Made by a program: the position numbers and the translations under genes | The notes under the pieces: generated by a model | The model's database searches: none | The model's input: only the letters and a program-made list of their open reading frames with translations | What the model was told of the DNA's origin: nothing | NCBI RefSeq assembly: GCF_963970025.1 | Contig: NZ_OZ018776.1 | Coordinates: forward strand, 434,001 to 498,000 | Reading direction: 5' to 3' | From: Rickettsia helvetica | Lineage (GTDB): Bacteria; Pseudomonadota; Alphaproteobacteria; Rickettsiales; Rickettsiaceae | Length of the DNA: 64,000 nucleotides | Shown here: positions 28,508 through 37,288 of the stretch, piece after piece | How the letters are laid out: each line of letters begins with the position of its first letter | Position numbering within the stretch: position 1 is the first letter of the stretch

Positions 28508-29161
28508 TTATTGATACGTTGCATTTATACCGTCTAGAAACTGCCATAGTAGTTTTGCACCTTTTATTGCTCCTTGATATGCTAATTTTTGTTCTTTTGA
28601 GCTTAAATTATTAATCAAATTTGCACATTCTTGTGCATGCCATTGATCAACTTTACTATGAACAATGAAAAATTGTAAAGTTCTGTAATCTGAAATTCCA
28701 TAAAATTTTTGCAACCCTTGAATTTTAGAGTCAGATACTTCAGGAGTCTGACGTTCATAAGCATAAAGTGCTCCAAGACCTATAGAAAAAGATTTCTCTG
28801 TTAATTTAAAATAACCTTGAACAAGTTTTTGAGTTGAGTCTAATTTAGGTTCTGAAGTGAGCTTGTTTCTTAAACATCTAAGTCCTTCAGCAAAACGTTT
28901 CCATAGTTCCGAGTGATTTTCTTCACCTTGTTCTTCTTCTATAAGATTACCAAGTAATATTTGCTTAGCTTGTATATCACTACATTTGGAATGTATTGCA
29001 CTTATATAACGTGGGAAAGCTGTAACATGATGATAATATTCTTTTGCATAAATTTGTAAAGTAGAATGAGTAAGTTTTCCCATATTCCACAATTGATAAA
29101 ATGGGTGATTTAAAAGGTTATATTGTTCAAGATTTATATTAAACTGTTCTAAAAATTTCAT
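28508..29161 (-). CDS. CADD-type p-aminobenzoate synthase (self-sacrificing)
   Basis: A 217-residue TenA/PqqC-fold protein like Chlamydia CADD, which makes the folate precursor p-aminobenzoate from its own tyrosine with a dimetal centre. All ligands are in register: Glu76 and His83 (IEEEQGEENH), Glu136 (YAYERQ), and His168, Asp172 and His175 (HSKVDQWH). Tyr22 (HPFYQLW) and Lys146 (SDSKI) match the residues I recall as sacrificed (Tyr27) and required (Lys152) in the chlamydial enzyme, with constant offsets of 5 and 6. The gene follows folA directly, its ggagg overlapping the folA end. It is intact, while folB, folKP and folA upstream are broken. Confidence 0.88.
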   Translation of the reverse strand: MKFLEQFNINLEQYNLLNHPFYQLWNMGKLTHSTLQIYAKEYYHHVTAFPRYISAIHSKCSDIQAKQILLGNLIEEEQGEENHSELWKRFAEGLRCLRNKLTSEPKLDSTQKLVQGYFKLTEKSFSIGLGALYAYERQTPEVSDSKIQGLQKFYGISDYRTLQFFIVHSKVDQWHAQECANLINNLSSKEQKLAYQGAIKGAKLLWQFLDGINATYQ

Positions 29162-29162
29162 C

Positions 29163-29809
29163 TTACCTCCTTTTAGTAAATTTATAAATCTGATAATTAT
29201 TTGTTTTATCTATTATTACAGAATGCCATTCTGCTAAAAGATTAAGAGGAAAAAAAGTATCTCCATCATAATTTTTATTTATTTTTGTAAGTAAAAATTT
29301 ATCAATAAGATTTTGCTCTAGGAAAAGAGTCGCTATTTCTGCCCCTCCAACTATAAAAATTTTCTTATCAGTAAAAAGTTTTGTTATCTGCCAAAAATCA
29401 TCTAAAGATTTAATAAAAAATATAATAGATATCTTTCCAAACTTCGCTTCTAGAGGTAATTTAAAGGAGACACGGAACGCAGAACCACAGCATAATATAG
29501 AGACATACGTGAGGATGCGAGAGTACCGGATCGACGTCTAAATTACCTCTAGAAGCGAAGTTTGGAAAGATATCTATTATTATAAGATTGCGATGGTGTA
29601 TTTCTTGAAAAAACAATATAAATACAATTTTTTAAAATCTTTGTAGGTATAGAGTCAAAGGTTTTTCATCCCATGACTATAATATTATTTTTTACCGTCT
29701 GATAAAAATATTCAAACTCCTTAGGATAAGACCAAGGCATCTGACCTTTATTACCTATCACCCCTTGTGGGTCACATGCCATTATACCGATGATTTTTCT
29801 ATTTTTCAT
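29163..29809 (-). pseudogene. folA: Dihydrofolate reductase, nonsense plus palindrome insertion
   Basis: The gene starts at 29809 inside the 3' end of folP. It reads IIGIMACDPQGVIGNKGQMP, a good DHFR N-terminus, then stops at TGA (29667-29669), where the family has Arg in MG-R-KTFDSIP. A 159-bp palindromic element (29422-29580) interrupts the middle. The C-terminal half resumes (KKIFIVGGAEIATLFLEQN) and ends at 29163-29165. Since both a stop and an insertion are present, DHFR from this locus is unlikely. Dihydrofolate reduction would need another enzyme or imported folate. Confidence 0.85.
29422..29580. repeat. Palindromic element with 42-bp perfect arms inside folA
   Basis: The left arm 29422-29463 and the right arm 29539-29580 are exact reverse complements (42 bases, beginning ataatagatatctttccaaa). 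They enclose a 75-base centre containing cgagagtaccggatcgacgt. It differs from families A, B and C and occurs once in this window. The perfect arms suggest recent arrival or strong selection on the structure. Confidence 0.9.
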
Positions 29810-31108
29810 AAGACGAATATTTAATCATATGGTCTGCTACAAAAAATCTTTGATGCTCTATAACATTATGCACTCGTAAATAATCGGCTCCATGTTCTGT
29901 TAAATATTTTGATATTGCTATTGTTTTTAAATCTCTTTCCGATGCTTTGGAATTATAAAAAGCAGAAATATAAGATTTTCGCGAGTGTCCTACCAATATC
30001 TCACATCCTAGATTTTTAAATTCTTTAATATGTTATAATATATATAAATTTTGATAAACGGATTTTCCAACACCAATTCCAGGATCAAGAATGATATTTT
30101 TTCTATCAAATCCACATTTTTCTAATTTTGTTATTTCTTGCTCTGCCCATATATTTAAGCTAGCAAGCAGAGATTTATCGAAATCAAGACATTTTTGTTT
30201 TTGCGGTGGAACGGTTAATGAATGCATAGTAATAATTTTACAATTATAATCGGCAATTAATCGTAATGTATAATCATCTAGATTATTTTTAACCAAGTTG
30301 ATATAGGAAATAGGGTATTTTTTTAAAACACGTTTAATTACTTCAGGAGTGAAACTATCAATACTGACTATAACTTCCCTAAGTTCTTCAAGAACATTCT
30401 CAAGTCTTGCATATTCTTCATCTTCATTAATAATTAAAGCAGAAGGACGTGTTGATTGTGATCCAAACTCAATTATTATAGCACCTTCATTTATCAAGCG
30501 TACAAAATTTCTAACGGCATCTTCTTTATGAAAATTCAATCCTCCATCAGAAAAAGAATCAGGAGTAATGTTTAAAATACCGACAAATTGAGGATTTAAA
30601 ACAAGAGAGCGTATAACTCTTTGATTTTCAATTAAATGTGCTATTTCTGCAAAGGTTTTATTGTTGTAAAAATTATTAATGGGGCATGAGTAACGATATT
30701 CCAAGCTTAAACCTGCAATTAGATGAATAAGAAACGGTCTGTTTAATAATTCAAGATGCGGTATTTTTAAATCAGGTAAATCTATATAGTAGTTATTCCA
30801 AAGTAGGATATCTAAGTCAATAACTCTTGGAGACCATTTATCGTAAGAGCTTGCTCGACCTAGTGGTTTTTCAATCTTTTTAAGCTCAATTAGAAGTTTA
30901 CTAGGCGTTAAAGTACTTTTGCCCTGCACTACCATATTTAAATATGATTTATCCCAAGCTTTATCTGCATTAGGTGGTAGAATAACTTGTGTTTCAAAAA
31001 TAATAGATTGCCTAAGCAATATAAAATCACAGCTTTTTAGTAAATTTAGAGCTTTTTTAATATTTAAAAGTCTATTACCTAAATTACTCCTATAGAAATA
31101 TAAATCAT
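29799..31108 (-). pseudogene. folKP: Bifunctional HPPK/DHPS (folKP), frameshift and nonsense
   Basis: Both folate enzymes are fused. The HPPK part has NLGNRLLNIKKAL, WDKSYLNMVVQGKS and SPRVIDLDILLW. The DHPS part has FVGILNITPDSFSDGG, FGSQSTRPSA and ILDPGIGVGKS. The natural start (ATG at 31108, MIYISIG) overlaps the folB stop, but one base is missing before SNLGN. The open frame therefore begins elsewhere, at 31148, without the true first strand. Near the end a TAA (30033-30035) cuts DHPS, and the last 77 codons (LVGHSRKSYISAF ...) continue in the same frame to 29799. Function is doubtful for both halves. Confidence 0.85.
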
Positions 31109-31518
31109 AGTGTATCCTTTCCTGAATAAGAAAAAGAAACTCCGCCATGCACTCCTGAAACCGGTGATTTTAATTTAGTAACGATTACGTTTAGAAAAAT
31201 CTTTTCTAATTTAGATTCGAGAAAATTTTGATAAATAATATCATATATTTGTGCGGCTAAATACTCGATAAGATTAAAGTGATTTTCTTGAGAAAGTTTT
31301 TGTACTAGCCGTACGATTTCTGCATAACAAATAGTATCGTTTATATTATCCGTTACAGTAGCACAAGCGGAGGAGTTGAAAGAAGGAGTTTTATGTTAAT
31401 TTTTACAGGTTGAGCGTGATGTTCTTCTTGAGTACTGCAGCCAGATGTACCCAAGTTATTAGTTCCGAAATATTAAGTTTACATGAATAATTTAAGTTGA
31501 AAGCTTGATACCTATCAT
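31105..31518 (-). pseudogene. folB: Dihydroneopterin aldolase, two frameshifts
   Basis: Pieces of FolB lie in three frames: LNISELITWVHL, then GCSTQEEHHAQPVKINI, then NSSACATVTDNINDTICYAE running to LNVIVTKLKSPVSG and a TGA at 31105-31107. The first gene of the folate operon would start near 31518 and overlaps the folK start. FolB converts dihydroneopterin to the hydroxymethyl pterin used by HPPK. Confidence 0.75.
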
Positions 31519-31566
31519 AGTATTAATGTTAGTTTAGTATAAGCTCTTTATAAAAAGATATAATAG

Positions 31567-32235
31567 TTAAATTGATATACCGCCGCTTTTTTTAAAGCCG
31601 GCATGAGCTTTTCCAAGTTTTTTAATAAGTTTAGGTGAATATGATTTAATGTCTTTTTCCTTGCCGCCTTCATATTTTTTAGCGAGTTTCATTCCTCCTC
31701 TGATCATATTATAGGCGAAGTTCATTAGCTTCGTTTCGCCTGCTATTCTTTTTGGGTTCATAAACATATAAATTTGATAAACGGCAAAGCTTTTTAATAA
31801 ACGTTTTAAGTTTATTCTAGCTTGTTTGGTTAAACCTTGCAATTTATCTTTTGGGTTTGCAAGGTTTTTATTAGCATCTCTAACTATTTTAGAATGCTGA
31901 TGCATTAAATAATTACTGACTTCGGCAACATTCTTGTTAATGAGCTTCTCATCCATTTTACGCATTTTAAGCTTTAAGTTTTTAGTTTTACCTAAATACT
32001 TACGGATTAATAAGATAATCCGGCTTTGCAGTTGAGTCAAATCCATAGTTTGTTCATTTAAGATAGCAAGTATTCGCTCTATCTCATACTCAAACTCTTC
32101 ATTTTGGCTTAATTCTTCAAAAATTTCCTCTACCTCTTTACTCTCAAGTACAAGATCGTCACTAATACCCATTAATGCATCTTTTATTTGATCGGCGATT
32201 TTTTTGGTATCTTCGGAAAATTGATTATTTGTCAT
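31567..32235 (-). CDS. Hypothetical protein, helical, basic C-terminus
   Basis: I do not recognise this 222-residue protein. The N-terminal half is acidic and helical (VEEIFEELSQNEEFEYEIE). The C-terminal half is strongly basic (LTKQARINLKRLLKSF, GGMKLAKKYEGGKEKD) and ends in a Gly/Lys-rich tail. It has no signal peptide, and one moderately hydrophobic stretch (FAVYQIYMFM) is too short for a sure membrane helix. It is the last gene after the Sel1-like and pseudo-GTPase-like genes, all on the minus strand. Confidence 0.7.
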   Translation of the reverse strand: MTNNQFSEDTKKIADQIKDALMGISDDLVLESKEVEEIFEELSQNEEFEYEIERILAILNEQTMDLTQLQSRIILLIRKYLGKTKNLKLKMRKMDEKLINKNVAEVSNYLMHQHSKIVRDANKNLANPKDKLQGLTKQARINLKRLLKSFAVYQIYMFMNPKRIAGETKLMNFAYNMIRGGMKLAKKYEGGKEKDIKSYSPKLIKKLGKAHAGFKKSGGISI

Positions 32236-32327
32236 AATCTAATTCATCGTTAAATATAGCTATTTTTATACTAGCACTACATTTCTGCTTGTCTATAAAA
32301 ATTGTATTAAGAGATATTAAATTTTTC

Positions 32328-32975
32328 TCATTGAGGATACTCTGAGGAATTATAATAAGCACCTAACATATTGCTAGAATCTTCATTATAATCGCTAGGT
32401 ATATCCTTAAGACTAAGTAGATATGAGGTCTCATCTTTTACCGTATTATTAAATTTTAGTGCAAAATCTTTATATGTTACGGCTATCTTATTAAATTTAA
32501 GCTGAGTATCAAGAGAGGAGTATAAAGTACTTAGACATTTATAAAGGTTATGTAATGTTATATTATTGTTATATTCATCTATGGTTATTGTTGCTGTTAT
32601 AATATCGAAAAATGTTTTTCTTGTTAATTTTTGTGCTTTTGTTATTGGCATACCATAGTCCTTACAATATGTAGCTTGCTCTAAATATGCTTCAGTTAAT
32701 ACTAAAGATAATTTTATTACATCTTTGGTACTACCCTGTTGTATTTTGCTTATTATTTCTGATTTTTTAGTACTGATTAAGCTTTTAAAAGCTTTTGATA
32801 CGTCGGTTACATCGGGAGTTAAGTGTAAATATTTGATAGCTTCAGAATAATTCTTCTTACCGAGTTCTATAGTTCCGAGTTCTATATTTGCTTTAACAGA
32901 ACCAAGTTCGGCAGCTTTTTTATATAACTCTATTGATTGATTCGGCGTTATTATGGAGATTTTGGCTTTTGGCAA
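32328..32975 (-). CDS. Sel1/TPR-like repeat protein
   Basis: A 215-residue protein whose first 60 residues hold Sel1-type helical repeats (SIELYKKAAELGSVKANIEL then GKKNYSEAIKYLHL). The rest is helical and unassigned. The start lies 25 bases inside the upstream gene at 32951-34687, so the pair is probably translationally coupled and may act together. It has no signal peptide. The family is common in rickettsiae, and its function here is unknown. Confidence 0.7.
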   Translation of the reverse strand: MPKAKISIITPNQSIELYKKAAELGSVKANIELGTIELGKKNYSEAIKYLHLTPDVTDVSKAFKSLISTKKSEIISKIQQGSTKDVIKLSLVLTEAYLEQATYCKDYGMPITKAQKLTRKTFFDIITATITIDEYNNNITLHNLYKCLSTLYSSLDTQLKFNKIAVTYKDFALKFNNTVKDETSYLLSLKDIPSDYNEDSSNMLGAYYNSSEYPQ

Positions 32976-34687
32976 TAAATTTCAGCTAATTGACGCTTAC
33001 AAAACTGTTCTTCCTTATGTTTTTTAGACATATTGTCATAAGCATCTTTTAATAATGTCTCTAACTTGTTATAAGTATCTATCTCTTGTTGCGGAAGTAT
33101 TTTAGAATTAAGTAGCTTATTATAGATTACTATATTTATATCTTCATCTTTAATAATTTCTGTTATAGAACCGGTAATATATTCCCATAGCGATTTAGCA
33201 TCTTCTTCATTGATGGGATTTATTAAGTTTTGTAAATTAGTAATATTTTTATCTATAGATAAATTCAGAGATAAATTTATTAAATTTGATTTTAAGTTAG
33301 TTTTAATTCTTGTTAAAAATTCTCTTAGCTTAAATATATCATTAACTTCTGTAGTATCTAAAGTTTTGTTAGTTTTTATGTTATTATAAAAATTCTGAAC
33401 AGTTTCATTTAATTTTTTAAGAAACGAATCTTTAGTACTCTCTATCATTGCTATGAAAGCTACTAATAATTCTCCATTTATATTATAGCTTGCTACCTCG
33501 CTAAATAAATTATCAAACCACTCTGAAGAATTAATTAAATTTGAATTCTCTTGAAAATTATTGATATTGGAAAAATATTTCAAATAATTTATAAGAGAAT
33601 CTAAACCACTTTCCGGTTTTGAAATTTGTAAAATAGAATATAATTCATCACTAACCTTGAGAAAACTTTCTGTACTCTTGTCTTTATTATCCCTAGTTTG
33701 AGAATCTTTTAGAATTTTTATTAGTGGTACTAATTTTTGATTTTTAGACGGATCAAATATTGTATTTTTTTCTTTATCCCATATTTTATCTATTTCTGTT
33801 TTAAGTGCATCTATATTAGACTTTATTTCTAGATTAATCAACTTTGTAGCACTTAAAATCTCTTCTGAATTACGGTCATTGATAGTTATTTTATTACTTT
33901 TATTAAGTGTGATATAATCTTTATCATATAGAATCTTTAATATTTTTCCGTATTTTGGCTTATTACTAGGCTTAGGGAAAAAATATGAATTGGATGCTAA
34001 TTTAGCAATAATAGATTTTTGTTTTTCACTAAAGCTTTTTTCTTTAAGAGCTTCATTAAAAATATTAGATACTTGAACCTGAGTTTTCTCATTTATTGTG
34101 TCGGTAAAAATTACGGATATATTATTACCTGTATCTATGGCTTCAAATAAATTAGTAAATTCCCATAATATATTAGTAAGCTCTTTTATCTTATTTTGAG
34201 TATCAAGAGATTGAGCGTTTTGTATGGCAATATCTTTTATTACTAAAATAAATTTGGTTGGTTTAGTATCTAAAATCTTTTGTAAAAAAAATGTATTAAG
34301 AATTGACTGGGCAAATGAATGGTTGTTATTTAAATAATTACTGTTATAAATCATTAAATTCGGTTGATTTTTATTTGCAGGAACATTAAAGATGTCTATT
34401 TTATCATCATGTCTGCTTGTTCCAATAAATTCAAAATTTCCAAATTGATCACTCTTAACTTCTAATTGTTTATCTTTAAAAAATTCAGTTAGAATGTTTA
34501 AATCTTCTTTATTTGGTCCTAGGGTGACTATAGCTTTATTACTTTGATTAATAATAGGTGCATATTTCTGCTCATATTCATTTATCAGCTTAACAGGTTC
34601 TAATATTTCAAAAACAGATTTTTCCGTTTCTTGCTGTTGTTGTGTTTTAGTCATTTTTGACCGATCTAACATATTAATCATCCTCAT
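32951..34687 (-). CDS. Large unknown protein with degenerate GTPase-like N-terminus
   Basis: A 578-residue soluble protein. The first 200 residues follow the order of an AIG1/GIMAP-like G domain: strand and P-loop position (AIVTLGPNKEDLNIL), G3 position (KIDIFNVPANKN), then an ILNTFFLQKIL helix and KFILVIKD strand. The Lys-Ser/Thr of the P-loop and the Asp-x-x-Gly of G3 are missing, so nucleotide hydrolysis is unlikely. The remaining 380 residues are helical and Lys/Asn-rich. The resemblance is my inference. The likely start may be a later Met (MLDRSKMTKTQ at 34672) rather than 34687. Confidence 0.6.
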   Translation of the reverse strand: MRMINMLDRSKMTKTQQQQETEKSVFEILEPVKLINEYEQKYAPIINQSNKAIVTLGPNKEDLNILTEFFKDKQLEVKSDQFGNFEFIGTSRHDDKIDIFNVPANKNQPNLMIYNSNYLNNNHSFAQSILNTFFLQKILDTKPTKFILVIKDIAIQNAQSLDTQNKIKELTNILWEFTNLFEAIDTGNNISVIFTDTINEKTQVQVSNIFNEALKEKSFSEKQKSIIAKLASNSYFFPKPSNKPKYGKILKILYDKDYITLNKSNKITINDRNSEEILSATKLINLEIKSNIDALKTEIDKIWDKEKNTIFDPSKNQKLVPLIKILKDSQTRDNKDKSTESFLKVSDELYSILQISKPESGLDSLINYLKYFSNINNFQENSNLINSSEWFDNLFSEVASYNINGELLVAFIAMIESTKDSFLKKLNETVQNFYNNIKTNKTLDTTEVNDIFKLREFLTRIKTNLKSNLINLSLNLSIDKNITNLQNLINPINEEDAKSLWEYITGSITEIIKDEDINIVIYNKLLNSKILPQQEIDTYNKLETLLKDAYDNMSKKHKEEQFCKRQLAEIYCQKPKSP

Positions 34688-34914
34688 CAGTTGTTTTTTT
34701 ATTTAATAATCTTAACTTTAAGATTAACTCAAAAAATTTCAACTTAGTTAAAAAATTAATTAATTTTTTAACTAAAAAATATGTATATGATAAAAATATC
34801 ACAATTTAGATATTACGATATTTAATATACTGAAAGATGATTTTTATTGCATATATGATAAGAATAAGTTTTATTATAAATAAATATTAATAATTACTTA
34901 GGTTATGAGAAATA

Positions 34915-35484
34915 ATAAAAACCAAATGTATATCTATAAAAATTTTTATAGCCCTAGTATGATTACGGACATAATATTTTATGTTTATTTTATTCTTCAT
35001 TAACTCCGTCTAAGCTTAAGATCGGTGCAAAAACTAGTAATATGGACGATTCGCTTAAAATTAAGTTTACTCTTATAGATCAAGAAGGAAAGAAATTTGA
35101 TAGTACCCATTTGCAAGGTCATTTAAGTTTGATTTATTTTGGTACTACCTATTCCTTATATGACAATCAAGCGCTAAAAAAAGTAGAAGATATTATTGAG
35201 ATTTTGAAGAAAGAGAAGATTTTATTACTCTAGATCCTGAGCATGATACAAGTGAGGTATTAAAAAAATATTTAGAAAAAATAGATGTTAATTTTATAGG
35301 TTTAACGGGGGGAGTACAAGATATTGAACAATTAGCAGACCAATTTAAGGTCTTCTATACATCCAAAATATTTGATATAAAAACAAACGAACATGAATTA
35401 TAACATTCTAACTTTGTGTATTTAATTAGCAGCCAGGGAAAATTGTTAAAGCATTATTGCTTAGGCTTACCGAAAAATGGTTAA
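34915..35484 (+). pseudogene. SCO-like protein (copper/redox), broken
   Basis: Thioredoxin-fold Sco family pieces appear in order. A degraded N-terminal membrane anchor comes from 34915, then LTPSKLKIGAKTSNMDDSLK and LQGHLSLIYFGTTYSLYDNQ, and after a frameshift near 35230 FITLDPEHDTSEVLKKYLEK. A TAA in NEHEL-stop-HSNFVYL precedes the end at 35484. The normal CxxxC copper motif after YFGTTY is absent even in the readable frame, as in some rickettsial Sco2-like paralogues. The 34688-34914 gap upstream shows nothing else. Confidence 0.75.
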
Positions 35485-35492
35485 ATAAAAAT

Positions 35493-35645
35493 GTCATTCC
35501 TACAGAGGCGGGAATCCAGTACTTTTCTGTGTCATCCCGTGGCTTGACCACGGGATCTTATGTTACAGGCTGTATCCTGAGATCCCACAATCAAGTTGCG
35601 GGATGACATTAAAGATTACTGGATTCCTGCTTTCGTAGGGATGAC
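35493..35645. repeat. Nested palindromic repeats (family B inside a second palindrome)
   Basis: The outer arms gtcattcctacagaggcggg and the near-complementary end tcctgctttcgtagggatga enclose an inner palindrome at 35531-35607 (gtcatcccgtggcttgacca ... caagttgcgggatgac). This indicates insertion of one element into another. Confidence 0.75.
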
Positions 35646-35671
35646 ACATGAGCCATGCCTAATGACGTTAT

Positions 35672-36241
35672 CTAAGCATTCCCTATTTGTGATGAGAAAT
35701 GTATTTCATCAATGCCTAAGTGTTTTAATGCATTATGCCATTTACTTTCAGGATTATCGGCAAAAATAAATTCTTTATTACAATCCATAACCAGCCATAG
35801 ATTTTTCTCCAATTCTTCTTCAAGTTGCCCTGGTTTCCATGCTGTATAACCGACAATGAATAAGCTATTTTTAGGTCCTTTACCGAAAGCTATATCCTCT
35901 GAAATTTCTAAATTAGAGCTTACTGCTAAATCATTATGGAAATCCAATAACAAATTTTTATTATAATCGCTAGAATGAAGAAAAAACCCTTTTTCATGTT
36001 CTACGGGTCCGCCAAGATATATAGGAACCATAACAGGGGTTGTTATTTCATCATTTTTTATTTTAAAAAACGATTTTAAATCTATATGATTTACTAAGCG
36101 GTTAAATATTAATCCTATTGCTCCTTCTTCCGTGTGTGATAACATATAAATTAAGGATTTATGGTAAATACCTTTTGTAATTACATGCGGTGTAGCAACG
36201 AGTGTTTTACCAGATAAGTTATGAAAAATTTTATCGCCCAT
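35672..36241 (-). CDS. YqgE/AlgH family protein (UPF0301)
   Basis: A 189-residue protein of the widespread UPF0301 family. It starts with GKTLVATPHVITKGIYHKSL and has SHTEEGAIGLIFNRLV, VPIYLGGPVEHEKGFFLHS and FIVGYTAWKPGQLEEELEKN, all typical. The biochemical role is not firmly known. It is intact, with no neighbour in the same operon. Confidence 0.93.
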   Translation of the reverse strand: MGDKIFHNLSGKTLVATPHVITKGIYHKSLIYMLSHTEEGAIGLIFNRLVNHIDLKSFFKIKNDEITTPVMVPIYLGGPVEHEKGFFLHSSDYNKNLLLDFHNDLAVSSNLEISEDIAFGKGPKNSLFIVGYTAWKPGQLEEELEKNLWLVMDCNKEFIFADNPESKWHNALKHLGIDEIHFSSQIGNA

Positions 36242-36310
36242 AAATAAAACTTTAATTATATAATTAATATATAAGATTTAAATCTAATTATTCAATAGAA
36301 GTTAACAATA

Positions 36311-36979
36311 ATGATCACATTTTTTGATATTACTATTTTTGCTATTATTACTCTTTTCTCATTTTTCGGCTTATATCAAGGCATAATCGGGTTTTCAACT
36401 AGAATACTCGGTTTTATTACTTCTATAATGTTAGGATATTTCTTATATCCATATATTTCTGAACTAATCGGGAAATATATGGATAATGAGGTTATAAGAA
36501 TAATTATTGCCGGTGTTATATCTTATGTTATTTCTTTAATTTTATGTGTTTTTATAGTTTATAAATTTCTTGCTATAATTTCGTTTATGAGAAACGGTTT
36601 TATTGACAGATTCTTAGGGCTATTAGCGGGATTTGCCGTAGGTACTACTATCTCGGTAGTACTATTTTTTATAACAATGATCTTTACTTCTGAAAACTAT
36701 TTTAAAAGTAAATCTTTAAAAGATTTTGTGGTAAGTAGCAAACAGAGCAAATATGGAGGAGTGCTGAAAGTTTCCGTCACCACTGATTATTTAGATGAAT
36801 TAAGTAAAAATATTATAGTTATAATTCCAAACAAGATTTTAAAATCTATTGAAATATTTGAAAATAAAGACCTAAATAATTTCAAAAACTCCCTTAAGAA
36901 ATCAAATGATTCTAACGATGATGAGGATGTATTTTCTCAAGAATTACAAGATGAGCTTTCTAATATAGATGATGAGTAA
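36311..36979 (+). CDS. CvpA family inner-membrane protein
   Basis: A 222-residue protein with four membrane helices in the first 125 residues (FFDITIFAIITLFSFFGLYQG, GFITSIMLGYFLYP, IIIAGVISYVISLILCVFIV and FLGLLAGFAVGTTISVVLFF). A charged cytoplasmic tail rich in Asp and Ser follows. This is the colicin V production/CvpA fold. In other bacteria the family affects envelope stress tolerance. It appears intact. Confidence 0.88.
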   Translation: MITFFDITIFAIITLFSFFGLYQGIIGFSTRILGFITSIMLGYFLYPYISELIGKYMDNEVIRIIIAGVISYVISLILCVFIVYKFLAIISFMRNGFIDRFLGLLAGFAVGTTISVVLFFITMIFTSENYFKSKSLKDFVVSSKQSKYGGVLKVSVTTDYLDELSKNIIVIIPNKILKSIEIFENKDLNNFKNSLKKSNDSNDDEDVFSQELQDELSNIDDE

Positions 36980-36993
36980 AGTGTTATTTTAAT

Positions 36994-37113
36994 GTCATTG
37001 CGAGGAAATTACATAAGTAATTGACGAAGCAATCCAGTAAAAAATTCTGTAAATCAGAATTTTTTTATTATTTTTTTGGATTGCCACGCAGCCTATGGCT
37101 GCTCGCAATGACG
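36994..37113. repeat. Family A repeat, copy 4
   Basis: The ends tcattgcgaggaaattac and gctcgcaatgacga, with inner arms gaagcaatccag / ggattgcc, match the other copies. It lies 15 bases after cvpA and may serve as its 3' hairpin. The rest of the gap to 37288 holds only the presumed promoter of the broken autotransporter gene. Confidence 0.8.
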
Positions 37114-37288
37114 ACTCGGTATCCATGCAGGAATAACATCAGATACACCAAACAAATACCCTCCCCTTTCATTAAACCAGCCTATTCCCCTTAAATTTTA
37201 TAAATCACTCAATCGTAAATAAATAGTGTATAATGACCGATAAGTTAAGTGGTAAAATCATTAAAAACAATAAGTTATAGGGGAAATT

